64,000 nt of DNA from Microvelia longipes (GCA_018340805.1 JACMZG010001914.1:11158272-11222271); one strand, 5' to 3'. Counted from the stretch's first letter, positions 45,801-56,287 are shown. Notes: generated by a model not told the origin, from the letters alone. Numbers and translations: made by a program.

Positions 45801-48800
45801 TTTAGTTTTGATTACAAAGAGTGACAAATAGTTGTGTATCAATCGAAGGTTCGATTAAACGTAGTTAACGCAGATCAAATATAGACTTTTATTTAAGACC
45901 CAGATTGATGTTTGTCGATGTTTAATTAAAAAAACATCGACTTCTCTTGCCTACAGTCCATCAATCAAGATGAGAGAGTCCTTTTAATTCAGAAGCTTAC
46001 GATACAATCCTAAGTGCGTCTCAGATATTTGAACGAATATTAGGACATCTAATTACTTGGTATTAATTGTTTGCTGAGTCATTCAACTAAAAGTTGATTG
46101 AGGGACAACAGCACCCTATATCATTTGAATTCTTATTTCTTTAATATTTTTGGTTAAATTGTCCTTATTCACTACCGTAGGAAAGTATTGTCCATCCTTA
46201 AAATTCGAAACCGAGATATCATATAATTATCCGTTTCAGGCTCATTTATGCCATTCTTAGTGATTCCGTCATGCTGTCTGTGCCCCATGTAACTTCCGCT
46301 GTCTTCACTTTGGAGAGTTATGAATTAGCACAAAAATCAGACTTTAAGGTTTAATTTAGCTGTCCTTATGAAAAAATAAATAAATCGTGTTTTCAAACCA
46401 CTTATTTAGCTGGTAATTTAGCCTTAAAAGTTTAGAAATTCCTTGAAAATCAAAATTAAATTGGACGTAAAAGCGCGTATTGACGAATACGTAATTGACA
46501 AATGTATTCAGAAAATTGCGACTATGATAGTGGTCGCAATTTTTACAATATCGATGTTTTAACTTATTACCGTTGGCGATCTATAAATTTAAAACTTTTG
46601 TTTTTCTATTTATGGTAAGAAGATACAACGTTTAAAACTCAAAGAATAAGTGGAAATAATTTTACATCTATCGGCAAAATATATATTTATCGGAGTGAAA
46701 CTTGAAATTTAAGTTTTGTTTACATTAATTGTTAACAAAAAATTACTAGTAGGCTGATTTAATGTGATGCTAATATTCTAATAATAAATTCAACCTTTTC
46801 AACCAATCATGATTTCAGGTCATAATTACGGTTGTTAATCAGAGAGTCACTCGTGTGCTTATAGTATTTCCCTGCATAACTTGATTTAATATGTTTCTAC
46901 TCAAACACTATCCTAGCTTTAATTATTCTTTCTAAGTTCATAATAACTTAGACACCAAATGTCTGTAATGGATACTTAACTAAACTAAACTCGAGCGTAG
47001 CGATTGTGAAGACTAAAGTAGTATCATTTTACGCTTTAAGTAAAGCAATATATAAACCAAAGAGGGAATCTCCCATACTAACCCATGTAAAAAAATCAGA
47101 CATCCTTGATCAGCTGATAACTGGCTCAAAATCTTCTTAAGTTCATAATAACTTAACACCAAATGTCTGTAATGGATACTTAATCAAACTAAGCTCGAGC
47201 GTAATGATTGTGAAGACTGAAGTAGTATCATCTTACGCTTTAAGTAAAACAATATATAAACCAAAGAGGGAATCTCCTATACTAACCCATGTAAAACAAT
47301 CAGACATCATTGATCAGCTGATAGCTGGCTCAAAAATATAAAAATCGCTAAAATTGGAATAACTGCGTATGAGCCATCAAGGATTTACATTTTGTGTGTT
47401 ATATTTTATTGGCAGCTCAGATAATTTAAGTGAGTTTTACTTTTTATCGCGTTTCCGAACATAAAGAAGTTTGTACTAAATATTGTGAAAACATTGTTAC
47501 AGTTGAAGAAAAACTGCAGTAATTACATATATTATATTAAATATAATATAATATATGTATATGGTATATTGCATGTTTGTTATAGTTTTGATAAATATAT
47601 GGACGAAAGTTCATTTCCTTAAATATAACTTTTAATTACGATTATTATGGTTATATTCAAAAACTTTAAGTTAATTATTCTTACATTACCAATAAAAATT
47701 AATATTTGAAGGGGGAAAAACTTTTATGGCTTGAAAAAATATAAAAAATTTGAGTAGTGCACACAAGAAATAAAAGTTTAATTAGCCGCTCGTTTTAAGT
47801 AATTTAAACAAACCTAGTATTTACAGAATCATTTAAACAACCTCATATCCAACAAATTGGATCTGACAAAATATATTTTTTACACAAATTATAAACATTT
47901 GATACTCAAATGTAAAAAGCATAGTGTATTTATACAGGGATTTAAAAATTTTGTTAAAAAATCAGAATATAGTTGTAGTTGTGTTATTCGGAAAATATTT
48001 TTTTATAACGCCTTAAAAACAATAATTTAGAGTACCGTAAATAGTTTGTTTACATTCGCAAGGGTAAAACAAGATGGCTGCGCCCATAGGAAAGTTTGAG
48101 CCAACTACCTGGTGGACAAATTGTGAACTACAATGAATCGCGTTTGTTTCACTACTTGGTTTATTTATTACTTTAGCTTTAGGTAACGAAATATTTTGAG
48201 GATGAGCAATAAAAGTTCGGCTTAATAATGCCCTAGACATAAGGTTTATTAATAATTTTAAGGTTGAGTGTAGCAAGACCGAAGTACATTTTTCGGAGTT
48301 ATGTTGGTTTATATTTTATTTACTTATTAATCCATTTCTGTAATTTATCTGTTTGCTTTGCTATAATTTGTAATTTTATGTATAGGTTTTGTTTTGACAT
48401 TTTTTATCTTAATTGTTTAATATGCACTGATGATGACCTCTTGGTAGGTTGAAAGCGCTCTGCTTTACTTTAAATAAAATCTTTAACAGTGAAGAGACTT
48501 TTTATTCTTTCGTTCTATTGAATTACTGTTTTATTTCAACGTCGGTCGAGCACAGAGAGACATAAGTAATACCAACTTAATATTGTGTGAACAGAATATT
48601 CAGAGAAAGTGCGAAGTGAGTCCAAATTTGCGAGGAAAGTACAGAGGTACCCGGAACCCAATTTTTTTAAAAAAATAATCTTGATTAATCAATAATAATG
48701 TTTAATGACGCATTTTCTCGCACTTGACTACAGAAGCATATGATTAATTATTTATTTTAAACATCAGTATCAATATAAAACAAGCTCCATGACTAATCAA

Positions 48801-50313
48801 CGTTTTCAATCAATTCAAATTCTCGAGAAAAACATTTTTAAAAACAAATAACACTTCTTTAGAGTTAATCTGGTCTAGACAATAGGATTAAGAAAATGAA
48901 CGTGTTGGTACTTGTGGAAGATAAGTACTGGCTGAGGTCGAAGATTAAGAACACAGCTATAGCAGAAACATAAATAAACTGGTGGAACAATTTAAAAAAT
49001 ATTTTAAACAATTTTCAATGAAAAGGTTATGATTGAGGTTTAGTTTATAACAAAAATCATATATGTTGTTACTTATCTTCATTTATACAAAGGTATATTT
49101 AAAAAGTGTTGTGTTTGAAGAAAATCCGAAACCGGGATGTCACCGAAATTATCCGTTTCAGGTGTTTTTAAGCCCTCCTAAGTGGTTTTCACAAAGTTGT
49201 CTTTTGTATGTGTGTGTCTGTTATCATTGTAGTGCCCAGTGTATTTATACAGGGATTTAAAAATTTTGTTAAAAATCAGAATATAGGTGTAGTTGTGTTA
49301 TTCGGAAAATATTGTTTTATAAAGTCATTAACCTGCAATAATGACTCAGCAAAAAAGTTGAAAAATCATTAAGCGTGGAAAAATGATGCGATCAGTTTGA
49401 GCTTTTGCACGCATCTAGCTATTTATAAGACTAACATATGTTCCAAGTTTCATCTCATTATCAATACTAGTTCAAATTTTGTCAATAAGTTTGATGCACG
49501 TTTTTTTTAAATAATTGGGAAAAATCGGAAAATAATCTAATGAAGTTGAAGTTTGGTACAATTCTATACCTTTCCTTAATAGATGTACACCAAGTTTCGT
49601 TTTAATACGACAAAGTATAAGTTTGGCGAATTGTATATTCTGAGGACGAACGAAGCGAGTCCGAAACAGGGAGGATGAGCGAAGCAAATCCGATTTGATG
49701 AGGAAAAGTTCCGAGGTATACTGCACAAGATTGTTATGTATTTATTAATTTTCGTAGATTACAATATAGAGTTGTTAAATGTTGTGTCCTTTACCATCAT
49801 CATAAAATACGCATTAATAAAACAATGTATCGCTCGTTTCTTGTTTACACCGGGAAATTAATGAAATTGTGTCGTGTACTAAGCTGGCGCAAGAGATATT
49901 CTATATCTCTCATACCTTGATAGCTATTTATATATTTCACTGGAGTATTTTGATTATTACTGAGTATTATAATGAGAAGGCCGTGGCTTCTAGAAAAAAT
50001 CGGTGAGTTCTAAAAGTCACCTAACATCAGAATGTCACCGTAACTGAAAAAGTTTTTTTTTAACAAATATGTATATTTACTTATTCTTATTTATCATTAT
50101 TTAATGTTCCCATCCATACGTCTATTTATAGGTTATAAATATTCTATGCTTACTTGTCTAAACGAAGATCCTCTTTTTACAATTTTTACACCTGGGAGAA
50201 GTTTAGCTGATCCCTCTTTCTCAGCTGCTTTATCTAGAGAACAACCGCTGCTCACCAAAGCTTTTACTCTTTCCATATCCACCAGGATACCGCTTCCATT
50301 TTTCTTCACTCCA
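38739..50313 (-). CDS. Facilitated trehalose/sugar transporter, Tret1-like (MFS), eight coding exons
   Basis: The protein is a plasma-membrane sugar carrier of the major facilitator superfamily, closest by motif to insect facilitated trehalose transporters, which move trehalose or related sugars down their gradient. Exons on the minus strand: 50313-50154, 45777-45642, 44936-44652, 44051-43875, 43247-43036, 41875-41749, 39747-39557, 39050-38739. All junctions use GT...AG and keep one frame of 532 codons, or 520 from the first Met in the first exon; family members are usually ~480-550. Family motifs in order: LGRRRI, GRLLVGLG, PESPQWL, QFSGINPVTFY, GRRSL, PWVMIGEVYPTK and PETKGRS. The N-terminus is cytosolic and hydrophilic. 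Whether translation starts at the exon-1 Met or in an exon further right is unresolved. Introns of 0.5-4.4 kb are full of repeats. Substrate is inferred from family only. Confidence 0.93.
39557..39747 (-). CDS. Tret1-like exon 7 (helices 9-10)
   Basis: 191 bp, acceptor TTTTACAG, donor GTAATA, ending in phase 0. It contains GYLVVPWVMIGEVYPTK, the helix-10 signature. Confidence 0.94.
39795..39862 (+). mobile_element. Poly(A) retroposon 3' end, fragment, in intron 7
   Basis: AACTCTAATACTTGTAACAA, then CACAATTGTTG, a short spacer and a run of 14 A. The same 3' end occurs on the opposite strand at 44388-44528. It is probably the 3' end of a LINE or of a SINE that uses a LINE tail. Confidence 0.6.
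39955..40735 (+). repeat. Minisatellite, ~34-bp unit, ~22 copies, in intron 7 of the transporter gene
   Basis: The unit contains ACACATATATTTTATATCTG and AAACTATATGAAAT. Copies differ by small indels. Repetitive translated frames here are not genes. It lies between exons 7 and 6 of the transporter. Confidence 0.92.
41749..41875 (-). CDS. Tret1-like exon 6 (helices 8-9)
   Basis: 127 bp, acceptor GATTTCAG, donor GTAAGT. It contains YSGRRSLTFVS, the C-terminal counterpart of the GRR loop. Confidence 0.93.
42315..42425 (+). repeat. Minisatellite, ~12-bp unit CGCCTAGCTTGC, in intron 5
   Basis: About eight degenerate copies of GCGCCTAGCTTG/CGTCTAGGTTGC stand out as GC-rich in an AT-rich intron. 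Confidence 0.85.
42765..42835. repeat. (TA)n microsatellite in intron 5
   Basis: About 70 bp of TA repeats. Confidence 0.9.
43036..43247 (-). CDS. Tret1-like exon 5 (central loop and helix 7)
   Basis: 212 bp, acceptor AATTTTAG, donor GTTTGT, ending in phase 0. It encodes the charged central loop (CNIDQELNQL...) and helix 7 with QFSGINPVTFYAVEIF, a sugar-binding helix conserved in this family. Confidence 0.95.
43875..44051 (-). CDS. Tret1-like exon 4 (helices 5-6 and start of central loop)
   Basis: 177 bp, donor GTAAGA, with a weaker acceptor (GTTGCGTAG). It contains FFLPESPQWLVSVGRKD, the PESPRWL-type signature at the start of the cytosolic central loop. Confidence 0.93.
44379..44537 (-). 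mobile_element. Poly(A) retroposon 3' end with 9-bp target duplication, in intron 3
   Basis: The insert at 44388-44528 reads on the minus strand as ~125 bp ending in AATAAAATATGTTA and a poly(A) run (plus-strand T run at 44388-44400). It is flanked by ATACGCTTT (44379-44387 and 44529-44537). It is a 5'-truncated product of LINE-type retroposition. The same 3' end occurs at 39795-39862 in the opposite orientation. Confidence 0.75.
44652..44936 (-). CDS. Tret1-like exon 3 (helices 2-5)
   Basis: 285 bp, acceptor GATTGCAG, donor GTAAGT. It contains the loop motif DTLGRRRILL after helix 2, then YIGRLLVGLGTG and RVYTAESTQPHLRG, typical of the N-terminal half of sugar carriers. Confidence 0.95.
45642..45777 (-). 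CDS. Tret1-like exon 2 (transmembrane helix 1)
   Basis: 136 bp, acceptor ATTTCAG, donor GTAAAT. It encodes VCAAFAANLGTVNTGMAFGF, then SAVALPQLKS and DEDQASWI, matching helix 1 and the first loop of insect sugar transporters. It ends in phase 1. Confidence 0.9.
46165..46345 (+). repeat. Dispersed repeat family A, degenerate copy 4, in intron 1
   Basis: GTAGGAAAGTATTGTCC, TTCGAAACCGAGAT, TTATCCGTTTCAGG and CACAAAAATCAGAC match the order of landmarks in better copies, with many changes. This suggests an older insertion. Confidence 0.55.
46932..47336 (+). repeat. Tandem duplication, ~203 bp x 2, in intron 1
   Basis: Both units contain AAGTTCATAATAACTTA, CACCAAATGTCTGTAATGG, CTCGAGCGTA, AACCAAAGAGGGAATCTCC and GATCAGCTGATA(A/G)CTGGCTC. 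They differ at ~5% of positions by eye. Confidence 0.9.
47925..48012 (+). repeat. Dispersed repeat family A, fragment (copy 5)
   Basis: TGTATTTATACAGGGATTTA through TTATTCGGAAAATAT nearly equals 49238-49320, so it may derive from that copy. Confidence 0.65.
48423..48532 (+). repeat. Repeat family H, single copy, with hammerhead-like core
   Basis: It matches the right arm of the inverted repeat at 13998-14310: CACTGATGATGACCTCTTGG, GTTGAAAGCGCTCTGCTTTA and AGAGACTTTTTATT. CTGATGA at 48426-48432 and GAAA at 48451-48454 are joined by ACC...GGT, a possible stem II. Confidence 0.7.
49065..49730 (+). repeat. Dispersed repeat family A, near full-length copy 6, in intron 1
   Basis: The best copy, with both ends: CCGAAACCGGGATGTCACCG near 49130, CATTAACCTGCAATAATGAC near 49325, and the terminal block AACGAAGCGAGTCCGAAAC, GAGGATGAGCGAAGC and GAGGAAAAGTTCCGAGGTA at 49645-49720. 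No protein is encoded. The terminal GGAAAAGT motifs at both ends are in the same orientation. Confidence 0.85.
50154..50313 (-). CDS. Tret1-like exon 1 (first exon recognised)
   Basis: A 160-bp exon after acceptor TTGTTCCAG, ending CAA before GTAAGC. It encodes a hydrophilic cytosolic N-terminus ending KIVKRGSSFRQ, just ahead of the first membrane helix, as in Tret1 proteins (SFxQ then helix). The only Met is codon 13 of the exon. If the acceptor is real, at least one more exon lies upstream. Confidence 0.75.
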
Positions 50314-50589
50314 CTGGAACAAGGAAAAATAAAAATTAGTTTCTTAGCTTTGTATTGGACATTATACTAGGTCATATAAAAGCGTTAATATCGCTATTAT
50401 TTTACATTTTGTGTATATTTACATATATACATATATCTATGTATATATCATATGTATATACATATCTATGTACATATGATGTATGTACATAGAGACAGCA
50501 GTGGTAATCTAACATCATATGACTGAAGAAATGTACTGGTTGTAGGATAGGTGAGTTGTCTTAGGCATTTCCTTAATATATCTTAGTTA

Positions 50590-50672
50590 ATAGCACAGCC
50601 TGTTCCGGCCGGATTCGAATCATCTATTTTAGTTGCTTCGGTGGTGTTCTACCAACAGCAAAGGTGTTATTA
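50590..50672 (-). repeat. Possible tRNA-derived remnant
   Basis: On the minus strand TGTTGGTAGAACACC resembles a tRNA D-arm/A-box and GATTCGAATCC a B-box, ~33 nt apart as in a real tRNA. Stems do not pair well enough for a functional tRNA, so it is probably a decayed tRNA or a SINE head. Confidence 0.35.
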
Positions 50673-52295
50673 TATATAGCCTCTTATAAGTGGATATAAG
50701 AATTTTGTCTATCTTATAACATTATTAATCAGTCATAAGCTAACATAAAGTTCAAGCTACTTGACCTGCCTCAATATAAAACTAGTTGTAACGTGGCATG
50801 CTTTAGTGCAACTGCAGTAATGTTTGAAGTAACTTGACATGGCGTAGTGTAACAGCCATAGGACTAGTTTTAACTTGGCATGCCATATTCCAACAGCAGT
50901 TTATCGTGTTTTGTTTAACCTTCTACCTCCTTTGCCTTAATTTGTTGTGATACTTATGATTTTGCAAAAAAAAAAACAAGGAATCCTAATTAAATTATTG
51001 TGATCGATTGAGTGGTCTAAAGTGGAGCCTCTTGGCTGCTAGGTGAAGTTGGCCCTGAGAACGGTTCACATGATTTATTAAACAAGTGCTGAGTTATTTT
51101 TGAGAGTTAATGACGTCTCACATATTTCATAAATGATTGAGTTAGGTCATGTCAATTTGTGTACAAACTTTTATTTCTTTAAAAGTTTTGGAATTAAAGT
51201 AATTAGTGTGCCGAATGATTTCAATACATAACAATATAATTAGTTAATTTTTCCTTTAAAATTTTGCTAAAAAAGTAAGGCTGATATAACTTATAAAAGC
51301 CAGTATAAGTTTCAGGTTATTTAAGAAATAATTATTGTGTATTTTACAATAAATTAACATGTTAAAAGCGTACAAACACAACTGATCTAAGCCAAGCACT
51401 TATTTTTAGTCTATATATTCTGTCCAAGAAACTAATTTAATCAATAATAAAAAGACTGGTTATAATGCTTTAAGCTCAGCAAAAAATTACTTAGAATGAC
51501 TTGAATTTTATTTGGAGACTAATAAAATTGGGTTTTAATGTGACATGTGAATAACATAAATTAATTCCGTATTGGATAAAGACCAAAAAGGTAAGTAAAT
51601 CCTTGAAACAACTTAGAAATTCAATGACCTTATGCGAGATAAGAATAGCTACTAAACATTTGACCTAACTGGTGATATATGGATGTAGTTTTGACAACTC
51701 TGTGAGTCTTTCAGTTGAGGAATTAAGAAAAGGAATAAGGTGATAAATATGAATAACTATTTAATAGTCTATTATTAATTACCGAAAAACTAGTAATTAA
51801 AATCATGGAAGTGAGATAATAAGACCAACCAGTCTTATTGGTTGGTTAATAATCTTGCTGAGATATGCAAAGTATGCTTTGCATATTAGTATGCTTATGA
51901 AATTTAGAAATAAGATAAAGATAATTAATTAATACCTATTTACACATTATTTATATAAATAATATATTAATATATATTATAATGTATTATTCATTTTAAT
52001 ACAATTCTAAATTAAGAAAATAATATAATAAGAGATTTTGGAGTGTAAAAAGGTCTAAGATTATGTTTCGCATAAAATTATCTTTGCATTATATTTGTAA
52101 AATTGTATCATGTTATTTTTTTGTAATATTTAATTAATAAATCAGCTGAAAGTATATCCACGTTGAATGGAAGAGTGGACCATATGGTCATAATTCTGCG
52201 TGGTTAAATAAATCAGTGAACGAACAAGCAAACCCCCAAAATTTTAGAAAAGAGAACAAATTTCAGAGTTCTTGAAATAAGTAGTTTCGTGTAGG
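50673..52295. other. AT-rich region upstream of the first recognised transporter exon
   Basis: No gene recognised. A missing 5' exon or promoter of the transporter could lie here or further right. Small hairpins occur at about 51820-51850 (AAGACCAACCAGTCTTATTGG region) and 51874-51889 (GCAAAGTATGCTTTGC). Confidence 0.45.
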
Positions 52296-52334
52296 TCGTG
52301 TGCAAAACTAAAAGAAGTGAATATTTTTTAAAGC

Positions 52335-52480
52335 TGGCAAAATTTCCAAACAAGAGACCTACGGTCTCAGGTTCGCTTCGCGGCCCTCACGCCTCCTTGT
52401 GGCTGATTTGCGGTCACATGGTTGTTGTTCTTTATCAGTTCTCATATTACTGGTTTAAAGAAGTGGCATACTGCTTACTT
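52335..52480 (-). repeat. Dispersed repeat family G, copy
   Basis: On the minus strand it reads GCAGTATGCCACTTC, CCAGTAATATGAGAACTGA, CATGTGACCGCAAATCAGCC and GGGCCGCGAAGCGAACC. The same order is seen at 54985-55105 (+) and, in part, at 53060-53140 (-). Confidence 0.6.
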
Positions 52481-52498
52481 GTCCACTACATACGCATA

Positions 52499-52619
52499 GA
52501 GATATTATTACTAGAGGGGTCCTATTTTACACAGAGCCCCTTAGAGCCATAAAAAGATGTTTCAGACCTCTCAATGTATTGAGATAGGCTAAGCTCCCTC
52601 TAGTATACATATATATCTC
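52499..52619 (-). mobile_element. MITE (family B), 121-bp internally deleted copy
   Basis: The left end GAGATATTATTACTAGAGGG follows TA (52497-52498). The right end CCCTCTAGTATACATATATA ends ATCTC. The middle keeps ACACAGAGCCCC...AGATGTTTCAGACCTCTCAA and ATTGAGATAGGCT in reverse order relative to the copy at 24511. Confidence 0.8.
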
Positions 52620-53059
52620 AATGTACATACGCATAGATCTTAATGGAGATGGAAAGCAATCCTGTCTGATTATTTATCTACAACTGAATATTAACTATTT
52701 ATTACTTAAATGTTCTTAAAAAAAAATAAGAACTAAATTTTGTAATTTTACTCTCAAAAAGTGTCGTTTCCAAAGCAAACACACTTATAATATACTGACA
52801 AATGGTAACGTAGATAAGCTAAGAGTCAAATATAGGTAAATATTTATTAAGAGACGCCATCTTGAATGTTAATGTACACTTTTGCTGGCAATGTGATTAC
52901 GAAATAAACTCGCCTTAGATTTTATACATTATGTCATTCTAGTTTTAGAGTACTTGTATTACATTTATTCAGTTCTTATTACTTCTATTGTTTAATCGAA
53001 TATAATTATTTGCCAGGAATGCAAAAAAAAATTCTGAAATTCTAATGATGTAAAAAAAG

Positions 53060-53460
53060 AGGATTTCGGCCTCTATGCAACTTGTTGCGCTTTATGAGTT
53101 TGTCATACTACTGCTTTATACAAGTGGCATACTGCCATATTGTAAGAGAATATTCAAATGTATTAATGAAAAAACGTGTCTTTAAATTTTATCAATTAAT
53201 GACATAATGTTTTGTTTGACATATATATGTCAATCAATTAATGACATAATGTTTTGTTTAACTTATATATGTCAATCAATAAAACCGGAACTAATACTAA
53301 TGGAACAAATTGAAACTTCGTATTTTTGTGAACCATACATATCAGTATATTTGTAAAACGTTTCAGTCTAATATAAACACTCTATGAAGATTTGTCATTT
53401 TTTTAAATGTTTGTGAGGTAATCATTGTGGGTTAATGACGTCACACATATGTTGTCCCAT
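53060..53460 (-). repeat. Dispersed repeat family G, ~400-bp copy, reverse orientation
   Basis: It pairs as an inverted copy with 54720-55105. Shared blocks are GCAGTATGCCAC, TGACATATATATGTCAA, AAAACCGGAACTAATA, TTTTGTGAATCATACATAT-type sequence and GTGAC(C/G)TCAC near the end. An internal ~45-bp tandem duplication (GACATAATGTTTTGTTT...ATGTCAATCAAT) is at 53200-53285. Confidence 0.65.
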
Positions 53461-53499
53461 AGAAACGTCAAGGACAAAAATTTCGTACATACATAAATA

Positions 53500-53522
53500 C
53501 ATATATTATATTATATATATAT

Positions 53523-53613
<91 letters not shown>
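53500..53613. repeat. (TA)n(TG)n compound microsatellite
   Basis: TA repeats to 53559, then an uninterrupted (TG/GT)n run to 53613. Confidence 0.95.
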
Positions 53614-53617
<4 letters not shown>

Positions 53618-53639
53618 AAAATCATTCTCTTGTTTTATT

Positions 53640-53760
53640 ATAACCTTAACAACCTACTAAAAGGAGGTTTCAATAAAGTTACACAGAGCCCCTAAGGTCC
53701 CAAAAAAGATGTTTAAATCATCTCAATGTATTAAAAGTTTGTTCCCTCTAGGGATATACC
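53640..53760 (-). mobile_element. MITE (family B), partial copy
   Basis: In reverse orientation it contains GGAGGTTTCAATAAAGTTAC, ACAGAGCCCCTAAGG and GATGTTTAAATCATCTCAAT, ending CCCTCTAGGGATATACC before TA at 53761. The other inverted end is missing. Confidence 0.7.
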
Positions 53761-54719
53761 TATACAGTAATATGTGTTTTTGACAATATCACTCTTCTTT
53801 ATTCGACGGCTACCACTGAGGATGGCCTTATTTAAAGTACTTTTTCTCTTGAGAGTCTTATTTTTTTAATAGAATTAAGATTGGGATGGTACTTCACATG
53901 TGTCGCTATACCCAAGGAAAAGATGCGACTGAAAAAAACAGCAAGCATTTACACATGCCGTAACATGTTATGTTGTTCCATCTTAATTTAATTTAAATAT
54001 TTATTCAATGTAAATATTTACGATTAACAGTGGTTCAAAATATTTTTGTAAAATGTTTAAATGTTAAAAATCATGAATAAAAAACAATTAGGTATTGTAA
54101 ATCATTTTAATTAAGTTTTGGAATTGTTTTATAACGATAAAGAGAGTGTCGGGTTGTCGCGTCGCCAGTATGTCTGCAAGTACGTTTATATGTTGTAAAG
54201 ATAAAAATAAAATTCTCATGGCCAGCTGTTATACAAGGTTAGAGCTACAGTCTTTAAAAGCTAAAACAGACTCAAATATCGCAGTGAGCACTTGAAAAAA
54301 ACCTTGCTGTCAGTGTTACAATTTTCCTTTTATAAAATTACATCTTTATTTTATGCCTGAGGCGAAGCAGAGATAGCTAATTGAAAAAAAATTAATAGCT
54401 ATCGAAAATAAAATAAATAAAATGGTCATAAACTACGTTAGAGGTAATGCCTAATGCAATGTTGTCTCTTTTCATTTTAACGAATAAAAGCTTATAAAGG
54501 AGAAAGGGGGGGGGCATGGTTTTTCTGAAAGGGGGGAATCATATATTTGATGTTCGTGAGTGTGTGAATTCCTTGATTGATGTTCTATGGAAGTTTCTTC
54601 GCTATAAAAGAAATAAAAGCAGATGAAGTGACTCTCATATTTTGGTCTTATAATAACTTCCGAAATCTTTCTCTGATTAAAACTTGGTACAAAATTTAAT
54701 CTTGTTAATTTCCCGAACT

Positions 54720-55105
54720 GTATTGTTTATGAAATATGTGCGACGTCGCTTACAAAAGTGACCCCACAAACATTTAAAAAATCACAATTCTTCATAGTGT
54801 ATTTAGATTGGACTGAAATTTTAAAACACTTATACTAATATGTATGATTCACAAAAATACGATGTTCCATTTTATTATCAATATTAGTTCCGGTTTTATT
54901 GACTGACATATATATGTCAAATAAATAATTGACATAATCTAGACAGATCGCGTTTTTTGACTAATAAATTTGAAAATTCGCTTATATCGTGGCAGTATAC
55001 CACCTATATAAACCAGTAATATGACAAACTTATAGAGTAAAACTACCATGTGGCTGCGAAGCGACCTTTAGCGCCGACGCCGCGTAGCAGTCGAGGCCGT
55101 GGAGC
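54720..55105 (+). repeat. Dispersed repeat family G, copy in forward orientation
   Basis: The inverted counterpart of 53060-53460, 1.3 kb away. It ends in a GC-rich block (GTGGCTGCGAAGCGACC, GCCGACGCCGCGTAGCAG) that also occurs at 33990-34075. Confidence 0.65.
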
Positions 55106-55416
55106 TTGTTTTTATTATAAAAAAAACTCTCGTTTAATAAAAATATTTGGAATGTAATTATGTATACTTCGAATGAAAGGGTTGTTGTTACTAGCTTCGG
55201 ATAACAACTCTAGGAATTTTTTTTTGAAGTAAGTTTACAAAATTATTTCTAACCCAAGAATTAGATTTTTCAAAGTATATTTATAGCTGAGATACGCATA
55301 CAAATATTTATTTTCTTTAAAACAAGAATAAACTGGAAAATATCCCTAAATAAATTTCTCGTGATTTTGAGTCAGAAACAAACGTGAAAATTTGATAACT
55401 GAGCGTACACACTAGT

Positions 55417-56287
55417 TAATCTTTTGAGATAGAACAAAGTAAATACAATGAATAAAAACAACAAGACAAACGGCGGGAAACTCGTATTTTAACTACTATT
55501 TCTAACCAACTACTCAACTATTTCTAAATAATTCTATTGTATTAGACCAAGAGCCCAGGGGTGTTTTGTTAATAAAAAGTGTAATGGCTGGAACCGGTCT
55601 CAATTTTTCGTAAATATCTTCCTGAACAAGAATCTGCAATTCTGCAGATTCGTATCGGATGGGTGTCCTTGGCAGAACGCACTTTAGGGGTCAAATTTAC
55701 AACCCAAGTTAACAAACAGTGTAATGGCTGAAAACGGGTTTAATTTTTCGTTAATACCTTCCTGAATAGGGATCTGCAATTCTGCGGACTCGTATCGGAT
55801 GGGTGTCCCAGGCAGAACGCACTTTACAGGTCTAATTTACCACCCGAGTTAACAAACAGTGTAATGGCTGGAACCGGTCTCAATTTTTCGTAAATACCTT
55901 CCTGAACAAGGATCTGTAATTCTGCCGACTCGTATCGGATGGGTGTCCCAGGCAGAACCTTTGATCCCTAAAGTGCGTTCTGCCTGAGACACCCATCCGA
56001 TACGAGTCGGCAGAATATCAGATCCTTGTTTAGGAAGGTATTTACGAAAAATTGAGACCGGTTCCAGCCATTACACTTTTTATTAACAAAACACCCCTGG
56101 GCTCTTGGTCTAATACAATAGAATTATTTAGAAATAGTTGAGTAGTTGGTTAGAAATAGTAGTTAAAATACGAGTTTCCCGCCGTTTGTCTTGTTGGTTT
56201 TATTCATTGTATTTACTTTGGTCTATCTCAAAAGATTATGCCATTACACTTTTTATTAACAAAACACCCCTGGGCTCTTGGTCTATA
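55417..56287. mobile_element. Foldback element with tandem internal units
   Basis: The outer arms are inverted: 55417-55700 begins TAATCTTTTGAGATAGA and its reverse complement ends at 56238. Inside the left side, a ~145-bp unit (AACA(A)A...GTGTAATGGCTGGAACC, TCGTATCGGATGGGTGTCC, GGCAGAACGCACTTTA) occurs three times directly (starting about 55570, 55710 and 55850) and once inverted (56090 back to 55965). A stray ~45-bp copy of TTACACTTTTTATTAACAAA...GGGCTCTTGGTCTA follows the right arm at 56241-56287. No coding capacity is seen. The layout resembles foldback transposons, whose ends are built of repeated units. Confidence 0.75.

Noticed and set aside
50590..50672. Functional tRNA gene
   Set aside because: A- and B-box-like words are correctly spaced, but the acceptor and T stems do not pair; retained only as a possible remnant.
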